DNA of 64,000 bases, from the NCBI GenBank assembly GCA_020465985.1, contig JAANYP010000174.1:1-64000 (forward strand), given 5' to 3'. A program made the position numbers and the translations under genes. Shown here in pieces: positions 32,220 to 45,109 of the stretch (the stretch's first letter is position 1; the number at the start of each line of letters is the position of its first letter). The DNA comes from Centrapalus pauciflorus (lineage: Eukaryota > Streptophyta > Magnoliopsida > Asterales > Asteraceae). Under the pieces are notes generated by a model. The model was not told the origin of the DNA, searched no databases, and worked only from the letters and a program-made list of their open reading frames with translations.

Positions 32220-34560
32220 CCGAGCTCTGGTGACGATTTTTCCTCCCCTCTCAGAGTCTCTGTTGACCATCGCCTCACAACGGAACCCTCTTCGAGTCTC
32301 TAGCGATCATTGCAGGTACGATTTTTGAACCATATACATGATTCTTCTAATTGGTTAATGGGTTGATCAATTGAATGTTCTTCGATTAAAGGGTCCTCTC
32401 GTCTTTGTTGATGAGTTACAATTTCTGGTTTAAAGCTGGAATCGTTTGGATAATTTGATTATTGTTTTTGAGTTACGATTCTGTCAATATACTTTTTCAT
32501 CCCATGATAAATCTCTTTGCTTTTATTTCTGGGCTAATCGGCATGAACAAATTACTACTCCTACACTTGTGTCCTGGAGAGCACTTCACATCATTGCAGA
32601 AGTTTGGTTATCCAATCGATTGGTTAGTATAGTGGCTTAGAGCATTCGGGTGGCATCTGGCCATTAAAACGCTTGAAATCCGTGCAGTAGTTGTAGATTA
32701 TGTAATTGTCTATTATCCATTTGAAATGACCTTGTTGACTGTTGCTCAATTGCTATAAACAGGAGGTGTCCAACAGTTGGATGTGGTTGGAACGACACAC
32801 TGGCTAATGCTAACAGGTCCGTTCCACGTACAAGCTCTAGCCTTGAATCAGCGGTAGTTAGTTACAAAAGGTGTAGCGGTACATTCGATTATGACTAGCT
32901 CACCTCGTGTTGCCCAGTTATCAACATTCCGAAAATGGAGTAGACTTGCACCCCTTGTTGGTTCAGGTATGTTATTCCATCTCTGTGATAGTTTCTAAAT
33001 ATCGGAATTGTAGGTGGAGTGCATGGGAATTAAGGTGGTTCACAGACCAACTCACCAGTTTTTGCCTCCCAATTAACTTGGTTTGCTCTCCTTTCTCTCT
33101 TAATTGATTTATCTATTGTTGGCTTGGTCTACTTATTATAATCAATTACTAATATATAGTTGTCCAAATTCATAATCAGTGAACCTGCTTCAAAAACATG
33201 TCTTATTAAGATCCTTTGTTTTTCCACAAGACCATGTGTATGTTAAATGGTAACTTTAATTTGTTTTTTTTCTTGTTCAAAAAAATTATTCCCAATCTCA
33301 TGACAAATTGGACTATAATATTAAGGTGTTGTTACACACATAAGTTTATCACCACACCTGTTTCTGATTCTGCTTCTTCTTTTTTATTTATTTATTCTTT
33401 TTACGTTTATGCTTTTTTGTCTTAAATATCGTAGACGGGTACTTTTAATTTTTGTTAAACTATAGGGTAGAATATGATGGTGTGGTTGAAAGGTTAAACT
33501 TCAATATTATGAAGTTACCAGGTGTTTTGAACGCAATAGGAACAAGTTTTATTATTATTTACATGGCAAGACAAATAGCTGTGAGATATGTGAAGCACAA
33601 TACCCTTTGGCCTATTTATGCGTTTAATTTTAATTTTTCAGCTTTTTTAACTTTTTTTTTTTCATTTTGGTACAAAATGAAGCAAATAAGTATGTAGAAA
33701 CATGTTTTAAGTTCTGTAGATCCAGGACAATTCACAGTGGTGTTACTTACTTTCCATTTAACAAATGGAGCATTTGAGGTACCGTTTTTAGTGATCTTTG
33801 AACCCAACAGTTTACGAGTGATTAAATCACATTTTGTGTATATATATTGATTGATGGTCACTAATGTCGATAGGCGGAAGCTCTTGTTAGTTCAGCTTTA
33901 ACAAGCCTAACGAGCTTTAAATCTAGCAGCGTTGATTGCACTATACGTGCGTTGACATTTAGCCAGGTGATTAGTTTCGTTCTTTTAATAGTATCTGGTT
34001 TCAAATATCTTCACGAATACAAGCAATGACAGTTCTCTTAGCATGAGATCATCTAATTTACATTTTTCTCTTAGAATGGAGATCATCACATAATTTGAAT
34101 GTTGTGATGTAGTTCGTTCTATCATTTTATAAGTAAAAGTTTATATTAACATGGGCTCTGTAACTATTGCATCAATGTCGTATAGTAGTCTTAATAACAA
34201 TTTAAAGTGTAGCATTGACTGATGGATCCGAGCTGTAATCCCAAACTCAACATACTCTATTTTTTAAAAACTTTTATGCACAACATATCCTCACTATAGG
34301 TTCTGCTTTTGTGTTTTCATAATGATAAACCTGCAAAAGAAGTTTTCTCGACTTGGATTAAAGAAACTCACATTCATTTTGGGAATTATTTATTCTTGCA
34401 AGTGTTTCCCTCTAATCTATTCCATCTTTTAACGTTTTGGCACCCAAATCACATCTTTTTATCACAATTAACAGTGTTTTATCCTTGGGTGGCTGATGCT
34501 TTATTTAGACTTAACTAACTATTTATGCATCATCCCTTTTTCATATATGTCTTAAAGGTA
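32220..34560 (+). other. exon-like pieces of unknown origin inside the Helitron
   Basis: Several short stretches look exonic: about 32270-32315 ending GCAG/GTACG, 32890-32965 (SPRVAQLSTFRKWSR) ending CAG/GTATG, 33466-33560 (VEYDGVVERLNFNIMKLPG), 33710-33780 (VDPGQFTVVLLTFHLTNG) and 33874-33965 (AG before, CAG/GTGATT after). I do not recognise the gene or genes. They alternate with T-rich intron-like DNA, as expected for captured genomic segments. Confidence 0.4.
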
Positions 34561-35083
34561 ACCATAGCATAGTGGAATGCAAAGATTTTGTGGCAAATGA
34601 GTCACCCGAGCTCTTTCACATGCACTAAGTGTCAAGTTTAGTGCAAATGATCTCACCCCAGCTCCGGCTCAAGTCATGAAGATCTTGTTTTTGATATTAT
34701 TTAATTGACGATTTGTGAGAGCTAACAACCAAGGTAATAAAAACAAGGTAGTTCGTGATGCAATCTTGTTTTTGATATTATTTAATTGAGGATTTGTGAG
34801 AGTTAACAACCAAGGTAATAAAAAAACAAGATATTAACAAGCAAGGTAATAAAGCTATTGTTCATAGAAGTGTCTACAACAAGATTCAGAACATTGAAAA
34901 GTTTCATTGTAGTTTTTATAAAAAGATTCATAGGATTCAACAATAATCATAATATTCGACAAATTCATAAGATTTAAGAAAATCCATAGTACCCAATAAG
35001 ATTAATAGATTAATAGAAGGGTTTGGTAGTGATTTCAACAAGATTTATAAGATTCAAAGCTATTTTTATAGTTGTTCACAACG

Positions 35084-35086
<3 letters not shown>

Positions 35087-35123
<37 letters not shown>
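35087..35123. repeat. (TA)n array
   Basis: About 37 bp of TA directly before the MITE-like unit at 35124. Confidence 0.9.
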
Positions 35124-35127
<4 letters not shown>

Positions 35128-35519
35128 GGGGTTCTGGTAAAAACCCTCATTACCGTGAGAACGTGAGAACCTCTCTAAAATTTGTGCATTTAATATATAA
35201 AATTATGCATTTAATGTTAAAATTTATACATTTTATAAATTTATGCATTTGATATAAAAATATACGTATATCATGATAAATTTGTCCACTTTATATACGA
35301 ATTCATGCATTTGATAAAATTTGTGCATTTAGTGTAAAATTTGATGAATTAAAATTTTAAAGATAATTTTATTGTTAGATTATGATATTTATTAATATTG
35401 AAAACCAATAATGGTTTTAAGTTATAAATTTATTTTTTAAAATTGTGCACTTGATGTATAAATTTGTGCATTTTGGAGGGTTCTCACGGAATTAAAGGGT
35501 TTTCATGTGATCCCAACTC

Positions 35520-35520
<1 letters not shown>
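35124..35520 (+). mobile_element. (TA)n-flanked MITE-like unit (Micron-like)
   Basis: A 397-bp unit starting GGGTGGGGTTCTGGTAAAAA, with GTGAGAACGTGAGAACC near its start and TTCTCACGGAATTAAAGGG near its end, flanked on both sides by TA arrays. The inside is a loose repeat of TTTATGCATTTGATA-type units every 20-24 bp. It recalls microsatellite-targeting Micron elements of rice; the assignment is by resemblance only. Confidence 0.5.

Positions 35521-35590
<70 letters not shown>
35521..35590. repeat. (GT)n(TA)n array
   Basis: GT repeats followed by about 60 bp of TA, closing the right flank of the MITE-like unit. Confidence 0.9.
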
Positions 35591-35592
<2 letters not shown>

Positions 35593-35820
35593 TATATATA
35601 TGTTTAAATTTTTTTTTCAAAAACATGTTTAATTAACATTATGAAGATCATACGTAAATTTCACATACATTCACATCTCCTAGCTCCTAAAAAATGATGT
35701 GAACACACGCTTACATAATTTTGAAGACATGTGAACGTGCATTTATGTGATGTGTGTTTTCATGCACTTATAGTGTTCGGGTTGTACTTTCTGGTGCGCT
35801 GCATAATGGGTGGTACTCGT

Positions 35821-35824
<4 letters not shown>

Positions 35825-35905
<81 letters not shown>
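35825..35905. repeat. (TA)n array
   Basis: About 80 bp of uninterrupted TA within the Helitron tail. Confidence 0.9.
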
Positions 35906-35910
<5 letters not shown>

Positions 35911-36088
35911 CTCCCTTGCATTATAATCAAATTATATCAACATCTGAAAATAGGGCAATGATTAATGTATCATGATTGTTGACATACACTATTTTTCCTT
36001 GTTTTTCAAAAACCGATGAGTCCCAAAATGAACATGTTACCAAATAGAAAACGTTTGCCGCCGCCGCTTTGCGCGGGTACTCTACTAG

Positions 36089-36202
36089 TGTTACAATGTG
36101 CATCTGTTATAACCATCAACATTTTATTCTTTAGCAGGATTTACTTATAGGTGGACTGTTCGAATAATGTTTTGTCAAAATTGGAATGTGTGTGTGTGTG
36201 TG

Positions 36203-36272
<70 letters not shown>

Positions 36273-36599
36273 TAATGACATTCATGTAATTTTATTTTTT
36301 TAGCAAATATGTTTTATTATTTTATTATTCTAACATACATTTTTATATCATATTGTATTGCAAATGTTGATTGAACAATATTAATATCATATGATGATAA
36401 ACAAAATTTTTTAAGTAATTTTTTTGTATTTATGGTTTGAATAAACATATTGGAATTTAAACTTAAACATAATATTAAATTTATGTTTATTTAAAAGAAA
36501 ATATTCATCATCAAAAATGATTTTTTTGTCATTCAAAAAACATGACATCGAAAAAAAAATATTTGTCATCGCCACCGCTATGCACGGGTATACTACTAG
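36089..36599 (+). mobile_element. second Helitron 3' end
   Basis: Ends CACCGCTATGCACGGG-TATACTACTAG at 36599 before a T, a diverged copy of the 36088 terminus. It includes a (GT)n(CT)n(TA)n run at 36188-36268. Its matching 5' end is unclear; it may be the outer Helitron into which the other was inserted. Confidence 0.6.
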
Positions 36600-36781
<182 letters not shown>

Positions 36782-37383
36782 ACTTATAAACAGTTTAGCA
36801 TCATGGTCTTAAAATACAACTCATGACGCATAAGGTCCAATCTTTAATAGCAGAATCTTGAATTTTAAGACATACAACTAAATAAGCATTATGTACAAGT
36901 CTTTAAAGGTATAAAATTTAAACCTGATTTTAAACTTTCTTGGGTTTGTTAATTTGGGAAGTAAACCGCCTCTTCGTTCCTCCCGTTGGTCTCTCATGCC
37001 TTGAACCTTTTCAGTGTCATTTAATCGTTTATGGGTGAATTACTGTTAATAAGGAGCAGTCTTTTTCAAAACGATCTCTGCTTCATTCTTCCCATTGATG
37101 GTTCCAACCTCCAAGTATTCTCTTCTCCCGGTCGGTGCTTCCTTGCTCAAATAAACGATCTCAGGATTTGATTTGATGTTTCAATTTCTTTGCAAAAAAT
37201 GAAGTGTTGGTGTTTCCTTCTTGATAAATTGATGATGTTTCGTACCTATGAGTGTTTCCTCTTCCTGATGCTTCTTTGCCCTAATATCAATGTTTCAGGC
37301 TTCCATCTATGTGATGCTTCTAACTTGTGAATGTTTCCTTATTCCAATCGATGCTTCCTTTCCCTGAAAGATTAAAGATTGCA
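36782..37383 (+). mobile_element. Helitron 5' portion, truncated by Gypsy-3
   Basis: The block 36810-36970 (CTTGAATTTTAAGACATACAA, ATTATGTACAAGTCT, TTGGGAAG) parallels 30970-31130 of the Helitron. The TC terminus is lost in the microsatellite, and the right side is cut by the Gypsy-3 LTR. No gene is recognised in the remainder. Confidence 0.5.
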
Positions 37384-39541
<2,158 letters not shown>

Positions 39542-39544
39542 GAT

Positions 39545-39556
39545 TGGTATCAGAGC
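39545..39556 (+). promoter_or_regulatory. primer binding site, Gypsy-3
   Basis: TGGTATCAGAGC, exact initiator-Met type, three bases after the LTR end. Confidence 0.9.
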
Positions 39557-39660
39557 CATAGTCATAGTGAACTAGCTTACATTAGTACCCTGGACTATAA
39601 CGACACATAAGTTTTACAGATTTTTGAAAGATATTTTTGTATCTAACTAAAAGACTATAA

Positions 39661-40108
39661 ATGGACCTTGATAGCAGAAACATGTCAAACAACCCAATCG
39701 TCATCTTGTCCGTTTCTGAAGACGAGTACACCCTCGGTGGTCCTGTCCTACACCCCATATCATCCCAAGGTTCCATCGTTCAAACCATACCGTCCCCACC
39801 CCAACGGCCCACAGATGCTATTTACACGCCGAAAGAGGGTGATTATACCGAGATGGGAGACTATTCCAATCCCGGATCCCCAGCCAAACCCACCGCAGCA
39901 ACGACGGGCAAACGCCCGTAGATGGGGCTGGATGCCCGAGACCCTCCAAGAGTGGAGGAGGGAGGAGGGAATCCCCTCCCAATTTGAGATCGGGGGACCA
40001 TCCTCCGCACCGACCCCATCGCTCACTCAAGAGCCGGCTGATCATACCATACCTCTTTTGGTTGCAAGGTCTTCACGGCACGACCTCCAAATCCGGTTGC
40101 TTAACTAG
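39661..40108 (+). other. short ORF region before Gypsy-3 gag
   Basis: Two overlapping frames, 39661-39921 (86 codons, begins MDLDSRNMSNNPIVILSVSE) and 39668-40108, together suggest one frameshifted ORF of about 150-190 codons that ends with DQIEREELQNSNLYWANQ-like sequence near 40190. It is Pro-rich in the middle. I do not recognise it. A leader ORF between PBS and gag is plausible in Tekay-type elements. Confidence 0.4.
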
Positions 40109-40437
40109 GATATTGGAGAGATGGCTGATCGTATAGAGCGGGAGGAGTTGCAAAACTCCAACCTATATTGGGCCAACCAGCACGCCCTCACTGTTCAACA
40201 GGACGGGCTGGTGGAGCTTTGGCAACAACTAGTACCCCATATCTCCGTATTGTTAGGAATTATTATGTAATAGTGTAGAATAACCCGCCCCAATGTAAGA
40301 AATTATGAATTATTAATGAAAAATTCCAAGTTATTTATGAATCTGTGTTTGATGATTATAGAACTGTGCCTTAAGAATAATTTAAATCTTTAAGACCCAA
40401 CTACTCACACTATGATCTTTCTTTAAACTTTAAGATA

Positions 40438-41163
40438 ATGCCACCAAAGAGAGCCATGAACACCGCAGAGATCGAGCAACTTTTCGCACAAAGAGTGACA
40501 GCAGCTATAGCCACTTATGAAACCAACCGCAATAGCACCACAAATGGCGATGGAGGAGCTAGCCGCACTACGGGAGGGTCTGATTCAACCCAAAAAGAGT
40601 GGGAAATTAAAGGATTTTTAAGCTGTAAGCCTCGATACTTTAATGGGATAGAAGGCGCTGTTGGACTGGTTCACTGGTTCGAGAAACTTGAGTCAGTGTT
40701 CCGGGTTAGTGGCTGCATTGTGGATGAGATGGTCAAGTTCGCAACCCACACTCTTCAAGACGGCGCTTTGACTTGGTGGAATTCATATGCTCAGTCTATG
40801 GGAATTGACACGGCTTACCAACTCGCCTGGACTGAGTTGAAGCAGATGATGACAGATGAGTATTGCCCTAGAAACGAACTGCAAAAGATGGAGTCTGAGT
40901 TCTGGAATCTTTCCATAAACAGAACGGATGTCGCTGGATACACCAACTGTTTTCAAGAGTTGAGCCTACTATGCCCATAGATGGTGACCCCAGAGTACTT
41001 GAAGATCGAACGCTACATTTGGGGACTCGCCCCTCAAATCCAAGGCAACGTCACTGCCTCAAACCCCACCACAATCCAGAGAGCCATCCGAATGGCAAAT
41101 AACTTGATGGATCATGTGGCCCGATGGAATGAGGCCAAAACAGGAGAAAACAAAAGGAAATAG
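40438..41163 (+). pseudogene. gag: Gypsy-3 gag
   Basis: ATG 40438 (MPPKRAMNTAEIEQLFAQRV). Residues about 60-180 are the gypsy gag domain: FLSCKPRYFNGIEGAVGLVH, WFEKLESVFRVSGC, FATHTLQDGALTWWNSY, DEYCPRNELQKMESEFWNL. A GAG-to-TAG stop at 40978 (LCP-stop-MVTPEY) splits it; 40981-41163 continues in frame (ERYIWGLAPQIQGNVTAS, MANNLMDHV). This protein would form the particle shell. Confidence 0.88.
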
Positions 41164-42088
41164 GAGGACAAGTCAGGAAAAGGTTCGGACTCACTGTCCA
41201 AAAAGCCCGAGACCATCAAAGCTTTTGTCGCCGGAGCTGAGCCAAGGAAGGGCTATACTGGCAATAAACCATGGTGTAACTGATGCACCTACCATCACGT
41301 AGGTCCTTGTCCAACCCCTTGCGGGAAATGTAAGAAGCTTGGTCACCTGACCCAATATTGTAAGTATAACACCAACGGAAGCAACAGCGGTGCGCAAAGG
41401 AGCTGTTTTGAATGTTGGAACACTAGGCATTTCAAGAAGAATTGCCCAAAGCTAAACAACAATGGTGGAGCTCAAGGGAGAGCCTTTGTGTTAGGAGCAG
41501 GCGACACTCGTCAAGATCCTAACGTAGTAACGGGTACATTCCTTCTTAATGATATGTATGCTTATGTGCTGTTTGATACTGGGGCTGATAGGAGTTTTAT
41601 ATCTGCTAAGTTTAGTGAACAACTGAATGCCACTCTTTCCCAATTAGAAAATGCTTATGTCGTAGAATTAGCGGACGGAAAGTTGATTGAAGCAAATAGT
41701 ATAATTAAGGAGTGCACACTAAAATTGGCAGATCATCCCTTTAAGATAAAACTTGATTCCTACTGAACTCGGAAGCTTCGACGTAGTTATTGGTATGGAT
41801 TGGTTGTCAGACAACCATGCCGAAATCTTATGTGGTAAAAAGGTCGTTAGAATACCACTTAAGAAAAAGAAAGTCCTAAGAGTCCAAGGAGAAAGGAAGA
41901 ATTTCCAGTTGAACGTCATCTCTGGTTTAAGAACATTGAAATGCCTTCGAAGAGGTTGTCAAGCAGTATTAGTTAAACTAGTGGAAAAAGAGTCGAAGGA
42001 GAAGCAACTCATAGAAATCTCGATAGTTAATGACTACCAAAAAGTCTTTCTGAAGACTTTCCTGGACTTCCACCATATAGGCAAGTAG
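41164..42088 (+). pseudogene. pol: Gypsy-3 zinc knuckles and protease
   Basis: After a stop at 41161, the same frame gives two knuckles: CGKCKKLGHLTQYC (about 41320) and CFECWNTRHFKKNC (about 41403), in which the two usual Gly are Trp and Arg. The protease is at 41488-41766 with YVLFDTGADRSFIS, the D-T-G active site. A frameshift near 41755 moves to the frame of 41753-42088 (SFDVVIGMDWLSDNHAEI), which ends in a stop before [19 protein letters not shown]. Confidence 0.85.
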
Positions 42089-43372
42089 AATTTCCATTCG
42101 ACTTGGTGCCTGGAGCTGCACCTGTGGCACGAGCACCCTACCGATTGGCACCGTCAGAGATGCAAGAATTATCCAACCAGCTGCAAGAACTGTTGGATAA
42201 AGGATTCATCCGACCAAGTTCCTCACCTTGGGGAGCTCCGGTGTTATTTGTCAAGAAGAAGGAAGGATACTTTAGGATGTGCATCGATTACCGATAGCTG
42301 AACAAGCTAACGATCAAAAACCGATACCCTCTCCCCAGAATCGACGATTTATTCGATCAACTCCAAGGATCTAGTTTTTACTCCAAGATTGATCTGTGAT
42401 CCGGGTATCACCAAGTTAAGGTTCGGGAAGAAGATATACCCAAAACAACATTCAGAACTCGTTATGGACATTACGAATTTTAGGTGATGCCATTCGGTTT
42501 GATCAACGCACCAGCCGTATTCATGGACCTTATGAATCGAGTGTGTCAACCGTATATGGATAAATTTGTAATAGTGTTCATAGACGATATGCTTATCTAT
42601 TCCAGAAGTAAGGAGGAGCATGAGCAACATTTGAAGCTGATTTTGGAGCTTCTAGAGAAAGAACAGTTGTACGCCAAATTCTCAAAGTGTGAATTTTGGC
42701 TACGAGAAGTCAAATTCCTAGGGTATGTCTTCAATAGCCAAGGAATTCAAGCAGACCCATCAAAAATCAAGGCCATTAAAAACTGGGCAACTCCTAGGAC
42801 TCCCACTGAAATCCGCCAGTTCTTAGGTCTTGCCGGTTATTATAGGCGATTCATTGAAAACTTCTCGAAGATAGCTGGTTCCCTAACAGAATTGACTCGA
42901 AAGGACATGAAGTACAACTGGGGTGAAGATCAGGAAACGACATTCCGACTGTTAAAGCAAAGATTGTGTAATGCACCTATTTTGTCCTTACAAGAAGGAA
43001 CAAAAGATTTTGTTGTTTACTGCGATGCCTCACACAATGGATTGGGTTGTGTGTTAATGCAAAGAGACATGGTTATCGCTTATGCATCACGACAACTTAA
43101 AGTTCATGAGGTGAACTACAGGACTCACGACTTAGAGCTTGGAGCTGTGGTATTTGCTCTCAAGATATGGAGGCACTAGCTTTACGGTACAAAGTGCACA
43201 GTGTTTACAGATCACAAGAGCCTTCAACATATTCTGAATCAGAAGGAGTTAAACATGAGGAAACGACGCTGGGTTGAGCTGCTTAGCGATTAAGACTGCG
43301 AGATCTGTTATCATCCGGGTAAGGCAAATGTTGTAGCTGATGCCTTGAGCCGGAAGAACATGTTAAACCCCT
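42089..43372 (+). pseudogene. pol: Gypsy-3 reverse transcriptase and RNase H
   Basis: RT pieces at 42103-42297 and 42484-43179 with the same-frame stretch between them: [27 protein letters not shown], KIDL-stop-SGYHQVKV, [20 protein letters not shown], and active site [11 protein letters not shown]. RNase [19 protein letters not shown], a stop after KIWRH, FTDHKSLQHILNQKELNM and VVADALSRK. At least five in-frame stops; two are GAG-to-TAG and CGA-to-TGA types. Confidence 0.88.
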
Positions 43373-43385
43373 GAGGGTCCGAGCT

Positions 43386-43712
43386 TTGGTCATGACTATA
43401 CAGTCAAACCTGAACTCTCAAATCTACAAGGCACAGAAAGAAGCAGTCAAGGATGAAAATCTGCTAGAAGCCTTGAGAGGGATGGATAAACAGTTTGAAA
43501 TCAAGACCGATGGATGTCGGTACTTCATGAACAGAATTTGGCTACAAATAATCGGAGGGTTGAGGAAGTTGGTCATGGATGAAGGGCATAAAGCAAGATA
43601 TGCAATTCACCCAGGGTCAGATAAGATGTATCGTGACCTGAAGGAAATGTACTGGTGGCCAAACATGAAGCCTGGCATTGCTACGTATGTAAGTAAGTGC
43701 TTAACGTGTTTG
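43386..43712 (+). pseudogene. pol: Gypsy-3 integrase zinc-finger domain, truncated
   Basis: IWLQIIGGLRKLVMDEGH, then AIHPGSDKMYRDLKEMYW and YVSKCLTC, the HHCC finger. The catalytic core is absent: after CLTC the sequence switches to C1b spacer. The remaining codons of this frame, to 43766, are foreign. Confidence 0.85.
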
Positions 43713-45109
43713 AAATTCCTGACAAATTCGAAGTTAAGTTCGAATTTGTCTGAATTTCGAACTTAAATGAAAATTTTGAAAATCTTTGAAGAAAATTCAA
43801 CTTTTTCAACTTTTTCATGTAATGAAATTTTACAAACTTTGCAAACTCATTCACACTAAGCAACAGATTTTCACGCGATATATGTTTCTTCAACAAAAAA
43901 TGCATCCTAGTAACTTTGACCTTTATTCTACTTAAAATAAAATAAAATAAAATAAGATAAAATAAAATGAACTAAAACAAAATTTAATAAAGTAAGAATA
44001 AAACTTAAACTACTCAAAATTACTTTAAAAATTACGACCTATACTAAAAGAATATTTTTGCGAGAATATTAAAGAAGGTTCAATCAGATAGCGATGTCAA
44101 ACGCACTTTCAGTATTACACTTTCACACTTAGAAATTTTTATTCCATTGGTTGTTTGTCGTGATATATATTCCAAGTCGATTGTCGGTATAATTTTCCCT
44201 TTAAACATTTAACACTTTGGAAATTCCCTTGGCCTTTTTGTTTATCAAGAAACAACCTTACGTGTCCCATACTTAGATATACTTCTATGATCAAGGCAGA
44301 CACACAATGATTATAACTTTCCGGTATTGCAAATTTTCTTTAAAAGGCAAACGTCAGACACAGTTCTGTATTTACATACAACAGAGTGTCTTAGTTTGTC
44401 TTAGAGTTCCTTTTAAGTTAACAAGCCAGAGGTGACAGGTCTGTACTTACATACAACAAAGCGACATATTTTTCTAACTTGAGTCAAAACAGAGGTGACA
44501 GGTCTGTACTTACGTACAACAAAGTGACTTGTTTTGACTCTCTCTTCTTTTCAAAAAAAATTTTCTTTTCTTTTCTTTAAGATGTATTTTGATGTTGCTA
44601 TACATCCCACAAAAAATTTTCCTAGCTCATGTAGAATCATTGTCTGTATGTCTCTAACATAGAAATTAAGACCATTTGGTCATACACCTAAGTTAGTTAC
44701 AGATATGTCATCTTCTTGGTTATTTTATTAGCTGTTAGGATTTCCTTTGTGTATTATGCCTACCAACACATCAAACAAGAAATTATAGATCACTTAGAGT
44801 TTATGGTGCATTATGTGTGAAAGCTTAACACATAGAGTTTGTTTAGACTGTTCTAATTTTCGTCACTTTGAACCTTTGAATCTAAGACTTGCCTCAATTT
44901 TCAAAATTCTCTTTTTTTTTTTTTTGAAATTTTTATGGTTTTATCTCCTTTTTTTTCTTTTGTTTTTCATTTTAAGATAAGCTAATAAAAAAATCTACTA
45001 AATTAAACAACTAACTTACTATAAAAGGAAAGAAAAATTTACTAAACTACTAACTTACTTAAGAAGAAATGAAAAACTACTAAGGTCAAGTTACTCTGAA
45101 TTACGCATA
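43713..45109 (-). other. C1b non-coding spacer
   Basis: Counterpart of 3887-5260 in C1a. Contains TAAAA repeats (43930-43990), the triple hairpin (44355-44540) and A/T runs. No gene. Confidence 0.7.
44355..44540 (-). ncRNA. three tandem conserved hairpins, C1b
   Basis: On -, hairpins at 44540-44481, 44480-44415 and 44392-44355. The first has a perfect 11-bp outer stem GAGTCAAAACA / TGTTTTGACTC, inner TGTAC / GTACA and the TTTGT / GACCT internal loop. The third has GACAC / GTGTC. The middle one has a weaker outer stem (AAGTTAG / TTAACTT). Confidence 0.6.

Larger units (their letters stand above)
30941..36088 (+). mobile_element. non-autonomous Helitron with captured gene pieces
   Basis: Starts TCTATACTACTAATAAAGC after an A (30940) and ends in a short GC hairpin (CCGC...GCGG, 36061-36076), then TACTCTACTAG (to 36088) before a T (36089). 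TC start, hairpin, CTAG end and an A/T host site are Helitron hallmarks. No Rep/helicase is present. The internal 5' block is repeated near 31590-31680 and 36810-36900, so several related Helitrons are nested and the true pairing of ends is uncertain. Confidence 0.7.

Noticed and set aside
39545..39556. tRNA gene
   Set aside because: The TGGTATCAGAGC sites are primer binding sites; no cloverleaf can be folded around any of them.
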